A DNA stretch of 64,000 bases, taken from positions 6,054,001 through 6,118,000 of the forward strand of contig JAWNZC010000348.1 in the NCBI GenBank assembly GCA_035771165.1, in the 5' to 3' direction. Every line of letters starts with the position of its first letter. Position 1 is the first letter of the stretch. Shown one piece after another: positions 22,836 through 33,439 of this stretch. The notes beneath the pieces are model-generated. The model was not told where the DNA came from, did not search any database, and saw only the letters and a program-made list of their open reading frames with translations. This DNA comes from Paragorgia papillata. Lineage: Eukaryota; Cnidaria; Anthozoa; Scleralcyonacea; Coralliidae. The position numbers were made by a program, and so were the translations under genes.

Positions 22836-22898
22836 TTTTCTACGAGCTGATAGACAACGAGGCGATGCCGAGTTGACGATATGCTCGTAGAAAACGAG
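22836..22898. repeat. Intronic hairpin
   Basis: CTACGAGC and GCTCGTAG words flank a GAGGCGATGCCGAGTT stretch in the intron about 50 bases before the RING-exon acceptor. It makes the minus-strand frame appear to extend upstream of the true exon. Confidence 0.4.
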
Positions 22899-23674
22899 GG
22901 CGAGTTGTCTAATTGTTTTAGTATCAACCATAAACAACTTTTGTTTAACGTAAAGAAGTCTTATCCAACCTTGTTCATGCAAGTATAGTTTTTACCTTTC
23001 TGTTTGCAGAAGTTTCCCCATATAAAATGTAGAGTAGTTCGATGGCATATGGTAAACAATCGCTCACAAAAAAATAGATTGTAATTACTTTGCCTTAAAT
23101 TTGGTGTAGATATACTCCATAAGCATGAGCAAATTCATTTTCTTATTCGAAAATGTCAAACTGAACAATTTTCCATTACTTTTGGGGCAATGTTTTCATC
23201 ACTCGTATATAAATTTCAGCGGACGCCATGTTTGGCCTTATCGTGGCTTCTGATTAGTCAGAATAGGAATATTCCAGTTACAAGATGGTTTGTCATTGGA
23301 TAACGCTACTAGTGGTCTATCACAAATAGAGTAGACCACTAGCAGTAGCTCAGCCAATCATGCAGAAAGCCCAATTTGTAGACCACTAGTTGGTTGATAC
23401 TAGCATTTTGATTAGAGCTGTGTAAGCGAGCGGTTTTTAAATTAATCTTATTTAACGACGATAACCGCAGGAAGCGACAGCCCAATCTTTCGAACAAGAG
23501 GCTCGTGTCAGAAGCGTTGGACAATAGACCCTCATTATTTCTTCCTTTCCTTAGCCTTTCATCCATCCATCCCCCATCCTTTCCCTCCCTTTTGTCAAAT
23601 TTCCTTTATTCTTCCAACATGTCATTCCTGCCTTAAAATTACTAAAATTAAAGGTTTAAAACGTAACGACAAAC

Positions 23675-23722
23675 CTGTCATCCTTTGATTATGTAATGGC
23701 GCTGGCACGTCAAATTCGCCTT
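23675..23722 (-). CDS. 48-bp linker exon of C1-like/RING protein
   Basis: It is too short for ORF searches, but both borders are clean: a TTTGTCTTTCAG acceptor before 23722 and an ACAG|GTTTGT donor after 23675. The frame is EGEFDVPAPLHNQRMT, entered with two bases (AA) and left with one (G). The incoming phase matches the exon ending at 25504 (G|AA gives Glu) and the outgoing phase matches the RING exon (G|CT gives Ala). It forms a linker between the Cys-rich array and the RING. Confidence 0.7.
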
Positions 23723-24370
23723 CTGAAAGACAAAAATAATAGTTTGAAGTCTTTAAAGTCTATGTTGAATTTCATACCGTTATCGACTTAAAAAGACTAT
23801 TTTTACACGCTACGATGGACCTATTTATTCTTACTCTGACCCAATCGTCTCTCTTTCATCTAAGGTTTAGGCTAGCATGCGGGAGGGGTGGGGGGGGGAC
23901 GTCTGCACGCAGGCTAGGTCTAGGCCGGTCTTAGGTTCGTAATGTATCATGACAGCAATACAGTGCACTGCATGATGGCCATTCCTATCAAGACCGCAAA
24001 CCTCAATTTCCTATTGCACTTTCAAACTCCTCCCATTTACTAACCGAAATCAGGCCTAGATTTATAAGACGATACAGAGACGACGGGAGAGTTGCAATAC
24101 AGAATCACTTCCGTTCCTCCTTCTTCTCCTCTTTTCTCTTCTCACCAAAATAGAACTAATATTTAACTAGAAGGCATTCAGACACTGCATACCTTCACTA
24201 TCGAGGTATTAGGGTTGTTTATAGCGAGGCGAGCTACCTCGCTCACCAAAGTAGCCGCACATATATAAATAAAATTGTACTTGATTGCACTTGTCACGTT
24301 GTGCAAAATGACCATGACTTCTCTATTCTATAAACGACGAAACTATCAACTTCATTGTGTTTTCTTAATT

Positions 24371-24486
24371 CAGACAGACAGACAAACAAACAAACAAACA
24401 AACAAACAAACAAACAAACAAACAAACAAACAAACAAACAAACAAACAAACAAACAAACAAACAAACAAACAAACAAACAAACAGA
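24371..24486 (+). repeat. (CAAA)n microsatellite
   Basis: About 27 CAAA units after a short CAGA run, giving a Lys-Gln-Thr-Asn artefact frame. It lies in an intron of the RING gene. Confidence 0.95.
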
Positions 24487-24566
24487 CATAAAAGTAGTCT
24501 GCTGCGTAGGCAGTGTTGAAATACAAATCGAAATATAGGAAGGTTTGAGTACTGCCGAAAATATTG

Positions 24567-24606
24567 AACGTAGTTTCTAACGTTTCGAGCGAAGGCCCTT
24601 CGTCAG
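24567..24606 (-). ncRNA. Hammerhead-like core, Penelope-type repeat fragment
   Basis: On the minus strand: CTGACGA (24606-24600), one spare A, GGGC-CTTC-GCTC (stem II), GAAA (24586-24583), then ACGT pairing with ACGT (stem III). A complementary stem I is not visible, so activity is doubtful. The same block recurs on the plus strand at 40221-40261, and the flank with ACTGCCGAAA recurs at 35470. Confidence 0.35.
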
Positions 24607-24892
24607 AGAGAAACGTGGACAGACAGACCCGCGAGTATCGGTTGCATCCAGAATCAAGGCAGATTGCTTATAGTTTAATGTGTTATGTTGACATGTTGAG
24701 GTATATTTTCAAACTGTATAAGAATACAGTCCGTAAAAGCTATTGGTTGTAGCAAAGACTGTAAGCGTCCAATAAACATCTTTGTCCAAAAAGTTGGGTG
24801 CTAACTGCACAATGAAAATATACTTTAATTAATTATAAGTGATAACCTAGAAATTTTCTTTCGCAAATCTTGCTCTTTGTTACCAAGTTAAC

Positions 24893-24986
24893 ACTTTGAG
24901 GCCTGGACCTCTCCTTGTGCTGAATAAAATCGTCTGGCGTTAGCCAGAATAAAATACTAAACACTCGTCGTCAGGTTTTAAAGTGA
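24893..24986. mobile_element. 96-bp TIR element, copy 2 (diverged)
   Basis: Shares TTTGAGGCCTGGACCTCTCC and CTGAATAAAATCGTCTGG with 3386-3481. The right TIR is decayed. It lies in an intron of the RING gene. Confidence 0.65.
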
Positions 24987-25152
24987 TGGGTTTTAATACG
25001 AAACCGATTTGAACCGATTGAACGAGAATGAATACGCTTGATATAGTAGATGCATAGTTACTATTAAACTTAACTAAGCAGATACAATTATAACTGCAGA
25101 TATAGACAACTATAAAAAATAAAACGAAAATATTGAAAGGTTTGTGTATTAT

Positions 25153-25318
25153 AGACCATGCACTTTCATAATGATTACCACATTAAATATATGTGTATCA
25201 TTCAGGCCTCGTTATGAAGCAAAGACTCTTTTGAATTACAAACACACAAACGAGACAGACTTATTAAGATGCACATAAAAGTATATCCAAATTAGCGGCA
25301 TTATAAAAGTGGTCTATA
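25153..25318. mobile_element. TIR element, TATAGACCA family
   Basis: The left end TATAGACCATGCACTTTCAT and right end AAAAGTGGTCTATA pair. Internal ACGAGACAGACTTATTAAGATGC resembles the element at 13346-13573. Intronic. Confidence 0.55.
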
Positions 25319-25503
25319 TTGTTAAACGTTTCGAGCCGAAGAACGCTTAAAACGTTAAACATTTCCCACCAATATTTCGGTATAGTTGCACAAACCTTTC
25401 AATATTTTCGACATTCGTAATTCTACACTTCTTATAGAAAGCACATTATACTTTGTCATAGTTAAAACGAGTCTTTAATAACGAAAAAGCGTCTTTAAAA
25501 TAC

Positions 25504-25754
25504 CTCGACAGTTCTCGTTTCCCAAACAATTTTCACACAAATCATATTTACACTCGGGACAATGGAAAGGAGTCTTATTATTTGATGGTATAAAGCTACG
25601 CGAACAATTATCACACCGCCATCCGCCAGAAAATTCCCGATAGACCAACAATGAATCGGCCTTAAAAAGTCGATGTTCATGACGGGGAGTATACCGCGGC
25701 CTACAGCAACTGTCGCAAAGGTCAAACTCACACCTGCTACAATGTCGTGGATAA
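25504..25754 (-). CDS. C1-like zinc-module exon of C1-like/RING protein
   Basis: This 251-base exon has a TTGTTATCTTGTCTAG acceptor before 25754 and a CGAG|GTATTT donor after 25504. It completes one C1-like module (RHCSRCEFDLCDSCC) begun in the previous exon and carries another: HEHRLF, then GGWRCDNCSRSF, then FHCPECKYDLCENC. The repeated order HxH ... WxCDxC ... CxxCxxDLCxxC is that of DC1/C1-like zinc-binding modules. The entry phase (one base, T) joins the TA left by the exon at 28531-29046 to make Tyr. Frames longer than the exon here are intron read-through. Confidence 0.8.
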
Positions 25755-26970
25755 CTAGACAAGATAACAAAAGCAACAGATAAAAAACGCACATTTTACA
25801 CAAATACGCACACTCATACGACAGTCTTGAATGGTAAAATAGGAACTGGGATTTGTCATTTTTAGCACTGGAACTGTGATTTAATTAAGTTGGGGATTTT
25901 TACCACTAGGAATGGGATTAAAGTACAGAGATGAAAGCATAACCTCCTAGCGAAGGTAACAAATAAATCGCATTCTGTTATTCTTTTATGCAACTTGCTA
26001 TTGTTAAACATGTGTGGACTGTGGACAATGTACAGCCGTGCGTCATTGAAGAAATATAGCATGCGAAATAAAATAATTGAATGCATGATTCACAATGCAG
26101 TGGACCAGTGGTGTATATGTGGTCCTGATGTGCTCCGACTTTGATTCACTAGCAAATAACGTTTTGGAACCCCTGACCAAAATCAGTGCGAGCTGAACTG
26201 AACTGAAACGAAACAATAATGAAACATGTCTGTAATTCACGTACTTTTACATTTCTGAGAAAAAAATATGAGAAATGTACAAATTGTAAAATTTTTGCCA
26301 CCGGACAGACTTGTCGTGAAGGGTGGTCGTGCATTACAAGTCCGTTATGGAAGGGTTACTGTGCGTGCGAACGGATACACGCACCCTTGTCAAGGGCGGC
26401 GTAAGGCCCAACTATATACAGAGTTAAATCGCACAAGGTGTACATTATTATAGACATAAAAAAATATTTAAAATATCCATGTGCCACGCCTATATCAGTC
26501 GTAACTTTGCCATTGCAGAAAAGCGCTGCTTTCTCAAACATTCCCATTTTTTTTATTGGTATTCTCTAAAATTAAAAAGTAAATTTATGTCTGCTCAAAA
26601 TTCATTTTAAATTTAAACGTTTGTACCTTAATGAATTTGTATAGTGTATGTCACATTGCCGTCGTACAAGAAATACATTTTACTTAATAAATTCAGATTC
26701 AATACAAATGGCTTCTCAAAAGTCAATATACAGGTTGACAATTATGTCAAAATGTAAGTCGACAGCAAAAATGCCATATTAAATAATCTTTGTCCAGTAA
26801 AATATCCATCCATTTGAAGAGCTAAACCATTTTTTGCTTTTAGCTTACAAAAGTAAAGATATTAAAAGTGTGAAATACGATTTTTTTAAGGGTGAAAACG
26901 ATCATTGTAAACTAAACATGTTATTACATGTACATGTATACAGTGCTGCGTAGGCAAGATTAGTTTTGAT
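25755..26970. other. Intron of the RING gene; no other gene seen
   Basis: Several overlapping short ORFs occur on both strands at 26149-26547, but none shows a domain, and they disagree in frame. Confidence 0.4.
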
Positions 26971-26998
26971 AGACGTTTCGAGCAGAGCCCTTCATCAG
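26971..26998 (-). ncRNA. Hammerhead-like core
   Basis: On the minus strand: CTGATGA, one A, GGGC-TCT-GCTC stem II, then GAAA and CGTCT. Stem III and stem I are not evident. It belongs to the same repeat family as 24567-24606; the flank GTGCTGCGTAGGCA is shared. Confidence 0.35.
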
Positions 26999-27154
26999 AG
27001 TAAAATGTAAACCAAGGCTTATATATCCAAAAGGGTTGATAGATAAAAGGAGCCAATAAAAGGTTGGGAAGGTAAACAAACTGATAATTCTATGTTAGTA
27101 GTATTTTTAGCTTGAAGCTGGTAAAGTTTTTTTTTGTTTTGGTCTACCATGCGA

Positions 27155-27283
27155 GTTCCAGTGGCTGCGGCTCAATGGTTAAAGCGTCCGGCTGCCATTG
27201 GAAGGTTATGGTTTCGAGTCCCGCCTGGAGCTCAGAGTTTTTCTCTGAGTTTAACTTACGGCAGCTTGTACAGCAAAAAAAAA
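27155..27283 (+). mobile_element. tRNA-like SINE with A-rich tail
   Basis: A 77-base tRNA-like head (27155-27231) has a perfectly pairable seven-base acceptor stem (GTTCCAG/CTGGAGC), a D-arm-like GGCTCAATGGTTAAAGCG, a five-pair anticodon stem with a seven-base loop reading GCC, and a TTTCGAGTCCC B box. The T-stem is poorly paired. It continues into a short body and an A-run at 27274-27283. A degenerate tRNA pseudogene is the alternative; a working tRNA is unlikely. Confidence 0.6.
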
Positions 27284-27337
27284 ACACGAAGAAACTGATA
27301 ATTAATGAGATGCAATTGTGATTTGCTATTATAGCAA

Positions 27338-27532
27338 TCATATGGAAACCATACGTTCAGCAAACCTGGCAATCACAGCGATTCAAACGATCGCTGACAT
27401 AGAAAATGTTCTATCTTGGTGATCGTATGCGGAACAGGGGCCGATCATTTAGAATCTTTAAATCGCTACGATTGCTGAGTTCATTATTGAGCAATCCTAA
27501 CAACCGTGGCGATTATATGAAAACCAGGCTTA
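27338..27532. mobile_element. Diverged AAGCCTGGTTTCCATAT-family element
   Basis: The left part CAATCATATGGAAACCA and right end GATTATATGAAAACCAGGCTT match the termini of 16772-16908. The left terminus is truncated. Intronic in the RING gene. Confidence 0.55.
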
Positions 27533-27974
27533 AGTCTTTTTGAAACCGGAAAAAATCTCCCAAAAGACACAAATTTCTTTGTATGGGAAGATAATTCAAA
27601 TACTCAGCATCGGACTTTATTTCAAAGCTCTCGTATAAAATTTCAAATGACAAAATTTCAAAGCTCTCGTATAAATAGACTGTTATATAAAATCAATGCA
27701 TGCAACAAATACAGTACATGGGAAAAGAGTGCAAAGGTCAAACTTTTCATGAATCAAACTCAATGCAAATGAAATTAAACAAAAGAGTTCCCTAATTTAC
27801 ATTGAGTTTGAGTTACAGTGTAATTATATGTACATCACTAGTGCATTGTTTTCATTCTTCTCGAACAATTGATACACGACAGTACCGGTATTTGTATTAC
27901 AATAAAATGCACGTAAAGCAAACTGCTATAGTTTCAAAAGAATTGGAATAAAAGAGAGTACCACATGTGCCTTA

Positions 27975-28453
27975 AAGTGCCTATGAAACGAAAATTAAGT
28001 TTGTCTTATTTGAAAGAACACTTAAAATGATAGAGTAAAATCTTTTGCAGTTTTTCGTTTCCTTGCTTCGTTCTTGAGATATTTCGGTTTGTTTGATATG
28101 TAAATTAAACATTTTGACGTCACACGTGCATAATGAGTTATTGAAAAACTATATACAGTACCTTTCTATTGTCAAATATAACCACTTGAAAATCTACATG
28201 TTTAGTGTTCTGGGCGAAACACACGCACATGCGTCCTTCGAATTATTTTGGTTTGATAATAGCAAAGATATATAACTTTTCTCAATAACTCATTATGCAA
28301 ATGTACGTCAAAATGTTCAATTTACATATCAAACAAACTGAAATATCTCAAAAAACGAAGCAAGGAAACAAAAAAAACTGCAAAAGATGTTACTCTATCA
28401 TTTTAAGTGTTCTTTCAAATAAGACAGACTTAATTTTCGTTTCATAGGCACTT
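27975..28453. mobile_element. 479-bp palindromic element, copy 2
   Basis: The termini AAGTGCCTATGAAACG and the inverted right end lie between TTAA/TTAG flanks. The arms extend almost to the centre, making one long hairpin. Same length and near-identical sequence to 11639-12117. It ends 77 bases beyond the donor of the Cys-rich exon, inside the intron. Confidence 0.85.
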
Positions 28454-28530
28454 TAGTTTATTATAGTACATTATCTGAGTACTTGATATTTGACTGTATG
28501 CTCAAAAAAATAAAGTTAGGATCAACTTAC

Positions 28531-29046
28531 TAGTTTTGTGGTCCATTGTTTTCACCGCAACTATCACAGCACCAGTCTCCACTGGACATGTGGTATTTAT
28601 ACCTGACATCTGTACGACTGAGGCAATGCTCATGAAGAGGACGTCTGATAGATTTAAAACAATCCTGGCAAATGCAAAAATCACAAGATCCACACTGGTA
28701 ACAGCTAGTTCCTCTATCTGAGTTTGTTTTGTTACAAGTATAGCACTTCCACGTTCCTTTATAGCCATGTTGTTCTGCTGGCCTTACAAGAAATAACTGG
28801 TGCTCAACATGTGCAGGATGTTTGAATCCTTCATAACAGTTAGAACATAATTTGAAATCACATGGTAAACATTGAAATACTGGTTTGGATTTCTGAATCA
28901 CATTTTTACATTTGCTACAGATTTGTTTGTTTGGCTTAGAAAATGCAACAATGGCATCACATTCATCTCGTCCAGTATGAACAGGATGCAAAGGGTGAGT
29001 CATTATAACTTTATTTGGTCTGAAACGACCAAGTGATCCATGATAT
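28531..29046 (-). CDS. C1-like zinc-module exon (first identified exon) of C1-like/RING protein
   Basis: This 516-base exon encodes two complete Cys/His modules and the start of a third. Visible motifs in order are HPLHPVH, ICSKCKN, FQCLPCDFKLCSNC, HVEHQLF, GTWKCYTC, CYQCGSCDFCICQDC, HEHCLS and DWCCDSCG. Each unit has the DC1/C1-like pattern, expected to bind zinc structurally. The acceptor reads TTTTTCTAAATAG before 29046, and the donor is a strong TA|GTAAGT after 28531; the phase to the next exon matches. The exon enters mid-codon (NN|A), so upstream coding exons must exist. With the downstream RING exon this makes a multi-module, probably cytosolic, E3-like protein. Confidence 0.8.
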
Positions 29047-29086
29047 CTATTTAGAAAAACAGAAAAATAATAAACATAGGTAGTCG

Positions 29087-29465
29087 AGGCCATGTCCACA
29101 ATAATCCGTTTTCAAACGAAAACGGAGACTTTTTGATACGGTTAGGCCTTTCGTCAACACTAATCCGCGGCGTCTTCGGTGCCCGAAAACGCTCTCCAGA
29201 GTGGAGACATTCGAAGACGCCGTTTTCCTGCACAAGTGTGGACAGCAAAAACGAAGCTTTTGAAAAACGATGATGTCACGATTATATGTTATCTTGGTTT
29301 CATTCACCTAGAACTATTCATTCATACCCCTATAGATCTTTTTAGCGTTTTACTAAACGGCGAAAACACGACTCGAAAACGATAGTGTGGACGGAAAACG
29401 TTTGATACGTTTTCGATACGAGGTCTCCGTTTTCGTTTGAAAACGGATTAGTGTGGACATGGCCT
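29087..29465. mobile_element. 379-bp TIR element, AGGCCATGTCCACA termini
   Basis: The left end AGGCCATGTCCACA and the inverted right end pair over more than 40 bases, including ATCCGTTTTCAAACGAAAAC. Inner GTGTGGAC words repeat. It lies 40 bases upstream of the first identified RING-gene exon, and short minus frames run into it. Confidence 0.8.
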
Positions 29466-29694
29466 GAGTGTACATGAATATACAGTGTAGTGTCTCAAAG
29501 AGAGTATCAATAGGTATAGGAAAACTGGAAAAGCCACAGTAAAAATAATGTAAACACTACGACCAGAACAAAATTGTGAGAATTAATGTCAAGTTACTGG
29601 TAATCACAATTATGTCATAACTGCCACTGATTAATCGCATTGGCTAATCTGTACTTCGTAGTAATTGGCTCATTTCTAAAGTATCCATAAATAG

Positions 29695-29698
<4 letters not shown>

Positions 29699-29774
<76 letters not shown>
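29699..29774. repeat. (TA)n microsatellite, about 75 bp
   Basis: An uninterrupted TA run. Confidence 0.95.
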
Positions 29775-29776
<2 letters not shown>

Positions 29777-30123
29777 GATCTGTATAAAGTATATCTAACC
29801 TTACTATATTTCGATTGTTGTTTCTACACTGCCCAAGCAGCACGCTACTTTTATTTATATATATATAGTATTTATGGATATTTATTAATGGTTAAATATT
29901 TACCTTTTTAATAAAGAGTAAATCCATCATGTCCTGATGTAGTAGTTAACTAAACTTGGACTTATTGGATTGTAAGTATACAGTTACATGCAGTTATACC
30001 TGTAAGGCTGTAACAGCTGGTAAATTCACTAGAATTGAGAGATAACAAATATGTACGTTAGATGACAGATTATTATTATTATTAATTTTACTAAACATCA
30101 TCTCTATAATTACGTAATATTTA

Positions 30124-30395
30124 ATAAACGAGTGGGAGTGTTTTACCAGGGGTTACAAACACGAGAGGACAATGAAAATCAGGAGGCCGTTAAGCGAGTA
30201 ATTTTCATTGTTCTAGAGTGTTTGTAAAACATGAGAAAATAATGAAAATCACGAGGCTGCAAGCCGAGTGATTTTTATTGTTTACGAATGTTTTACAAAC
30301 ACGAGAGAACATTGAAAATTACGAGGTAATAGGCCGAGTGATTTTTGTTGTTCTCGAGTGTTTGTAAGCCCTGCATGGTAAAACACGATACACGA
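30124..30395. repeat. Three consecutive about 70-bp hairpins inside a larger inverted repeat
   Basis: Units near 30150-30215, 30220-30293 and 30297-30366 each read AACACGAGAGAACA-type then AATCACGAGGC, a short loop, GCCGAGTGATTTT and TTGTTCTCGAGTGTTT, so each folds on itself. Outer GTGTTTTACCAGGG and CCCTGCATGGTAAAACAC words enclose the run. Confidence 0.7.
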
Positions 30396-30844
30396 GTTTA
30401 TGAAATAGCTTCTCAATCGTCTATTATAGTATAATTTGTGAGGGACTTGGTGATATTGGTGCATATTAGATTAGACAATGGTGTATATTAGTACCTAATA
30501 GTCTCATGTTGGATTTATAATTAAGAAATGTGATAATAAACGGTCCTTTGTTTGTGCCGTTTATTATTGCCGCTCATAAACGGATTTCGCTATATCCAGT
30601 TCAATATTTACGTCTTTGCCACGGTTAAAGGGACAACTGCCTCGCCGTAACCGCCGACCGTATCAAAGCGAAGGATAAAATGCATCGCATCCACGTAAGT
30701 GGGGTGTTATATTCTGACTTAGACGTTTATTTGCAATAGTTGTCTCTTTTCCAAATTATTATTATTAATATAATTATTATGTCTACATTTACTCGGTCTT
30801 ACACCGGTTACGCCTGACATCATGCTACTTCCCGCAGCATATCA

Positions 30845-31590
30845 ATGGCAGGTTACGAGTTCAAGACCTTCCTCAGGATTCTTGACGATTCTTTGACAAG
30901 TAATCCGACCTTCTGGAGATACCCTACCCTACTGTCTATTTTCAGCTTGTCTGAGTTATCTTGCACATTCTTGGTCATTGTTCCTAAGGCACCTATATGT
31001 ATGATGACAGGCAGGATAAATACCTTGGTCACTTCCCCTTTCCACACCTTTGGTAACTCATACTTAATCTATCTTTGTTCCCTCCCCCTCTTTAATCCTT
31101 CTTAGTCCGCATATCCATACTTCTTGCAGATCTCTGTGTATGGCAGCAGCAATCTTATCATGTCTCACATTCTTATAATCCTTTTAAGTAAGAAGAGTGC
31201 ATTCCGAGACTACATGTGCAATATTGGTCCAAGACTACATGTCTAAAAGTCCACAGATCCTGCAAGTTGGTGGAAATTCGAGCTCTTTGTTAATATGGTG
31301 TCTCACCCATTTGGTTCTAAGAACTCGGTTCTGAGCTGCTAGGATCATTCATTCTGTTTCCTTCTTTAACATTCCTTTCCTTAATCATTGCTATGTTGCT
31401 TCGTCATCCCTTACCTCCTTTGTTAAAAAATAGACTACATTTACAGGGTGTATCTTCTTTTCACGAAAGCTCTCTTTTCTTCTGTTTGTGATGGTTTTCT
31501 TCTTTTCTTTTGGGTCTTGCTCATCCTTGAAAATATTTTCTTTCTTGATCTCTTCCTTTGATTCGGAAGGTAGTGCCCTCAATTTCTACA
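30845..31590 (-). pseudogene. LINE C-terminal region, frameshifted
   Basis: Across minus-strand frames the order typical of the ORF C-terminus of invertebrate LINEs is visible: LAAQNRVLRTKWVRHHINK, then a CRICG zinc-knuckle-like stretch and VSECTLL, then DYKNVRHDKIAAAIHRDL, a decayed stretch, then VFILPVIIHIGALGTMTKN and RILRKVL. Several stops and shifts break it. No RT palm motif remains here. Confidence 0.7.
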
Positions 31591-31768
31591 ACTTCCTCCA
31601 AACTCTGCAGTCCTCTCCCTCTTTCTACCATCTTCCAATATAGCCTGTCTACATCATCTCTTGGCTGGAAGCACTTATAGTCTTATAGATAGTACGTCTA
31701 TATATATATATATATAATAAGTCAAGAGTAGCTGTAGTTATTTGCTTGAATCAAATAACGTAATTATT

Positions 31769-32943
31769 GACACCTACATTGGCTATGGCGACTACATGGG
31801 CTACATTGACTACATTGGCTATAGCGACTACATGGGCTACATTGGCTACATTGACTATGGCGACTACATGGGCTACATTGACTATGGCGACTACATGGGC
31901 TACATTGACTACATTGGCTATGGTGCCTACATGGGCTACATTGACTACATTGGCTATGGTGACTACATGGGCTACATAATGACTACATTGGCTAAATGGG
32001 CTACATTGGCTATGGCGACTACATTGGCTACATTGGCTATGGCGACTACATTGGCTATGGCGACTACATTGGCTACATTGGCTATGGTGACTACATTGGC
32101 TACATTGGCTATGGCGACTACATGGACTACATTGGCTACACTGGCTACATGGGCTGCATTGGCTACATTGGCTACACTGGCTACATTGGCTACACTGGCT
32201 GCATTGGCTACACTGGCTATGGCAACTACATTGGCTGCATTGACTACACTGGCTACATTCATGGCTACATTGGCTATGGCGACTACATTGGCTATGACAA
32301 CTACATTGGCTATGGCAACTACATGGGCTGCATTGGCTATGGCGACTACATTGGCTATGGCAACTAATTGGCAACTAATTGACTACATTGGCTATGGCTA
32401 CATTGGTTACATTGGCTACACTGGCTATGGTGACTACGGTACATTGGCTATGGTGACTACATTGGCTATGGCAACTACATTGGCTACATGTCATGGGCTA
32501 CATTGGCTATGGCAACTACATGGGCTACATTGACTACATGGGCTACATTGACTACATGGGCTACATTGAGTACATGGGCTACATAACATTGACTACATGG
32601 GCTACATTGACTACATGGGCTACATAACATTGACTACATTGGCTATGGTGACTACATTAGCTATGGCGATTACATTGGCTACATTGGCTATGGCCGTATG
32701 GTGACTACATTGGCTATGGCGACTACATGTGATGGGCTACATGGGCTACATAGGCTACATTGGCTATGACGACTACTGTACATTGGCTATGGCAACTACA
32801 TTGGCTGCATTGGCTATGGCAATAGCAATAATTGGCTATCCACAACTATATGGGTTACATGGGTTACATTGGCTATGGCGACTACATTGGCTGTGGCGAC
32901 TACATTGGCTATGGTGGCTACATGGGCTACATTGACTACAGTA
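31769..32943. repeat. 9-bp-based satellite (GGCTACATT/GGCTATGGC/GACTACATG)
   Basis: About 1.2 kb is built from nine-base modules, often grouped in 27-base sets. Because nine is a multiple of three, several frames on both strands remain open and give Gly-Tyr-Ile-Gly-Tyr, Thr-Leu-Ala or Cys-Ser-Gln repeats. No start, splice or unique domain supports a gene. A further 65 bases of the array resume at 33192 after an insertion. Confidence 0.9.
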
Positions 32944-33191
32944 CAGTACCGCTCAGAAATAACCTAACAAAAACCGAGGTCAAACCTAGGTTTAACCTCA
33001 GCTTAATCGTAATATAACTCTGTTCAGTGTTAGTTAAACTGTCTCTGAATCACTATGAAACAAAATATGGACTGTTTTCTGTTTTTCTAGATAATTTTAT
33101 TGTGCTTTACTAAAGTTTATTACCATTTCTATCATTGTTTAACTTAACCTCAACCTCAACCGCACTGTTAGGTTATTTCTGAATGGTACTG
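32944..33191. mobile_element. 248-bp TIR element inserted in the satellite
   Basis: CAGTACCGCTCAGAAATAACC at the left and its inverted counterpart ending GGTACTG at the right are flanked by TA on both sides (32942-32943 and 33192-33193). Satellite modules lie on both sides, so the insertion postdates the array. Confidence 0.85.
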
Positions 33192-33255
33192 TACATGGGC
33201 TATGGTGGCTACATTGGCTATCATGGTGACTACATTGGCTACAATACATGGGCTA
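33192..33255. repeat. Resumed end of the 9-bp satellite
   Basis: GGCTATGGTGGCTACATTGGC-type modules, ending before unique sequence. Confidence 0.85.
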
Positions 33256-33439
33256 CTCAAAATGTCAATAAAAGTCACTTTGTATACACAGTTGGACATA
33301 CAATGCTTGGTTAAGCTTTAGAAGAGATGTCTAATTATTGTGGGGATCATAGCTAAACAGAACTGAGACCATTTTATCCCTTGGCTCACCAACGAATTTT
33401 GAGTATTTTTTTATCATTGATTTCTCCCTATGTAACTTA

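Noticed and set aside
22790..22982. N-terminal extension of the RING exon frame
   Set aside because: It reads through an acceptor and an intronic hairpin; the spliced upstream exon fits in phase.
27155..27231. Functional tRNA gene with GCC anticodon
   Set aside because: The T-stem does not pair well and an A-tail follows, so a SINE head or pseudogene is likelier.
31742..32533. 263-codon Gly/Tyr and Thr/Leu/Ala-rich ORF and its minus-strand counterpart
   Set aside because: Explained by the nine-base satellite, which leaves frames open on both strands.
31769..33255. CRISPR-like array
   Set aside because: Modules are contiguous with no unique spacers, and the host is an animal.
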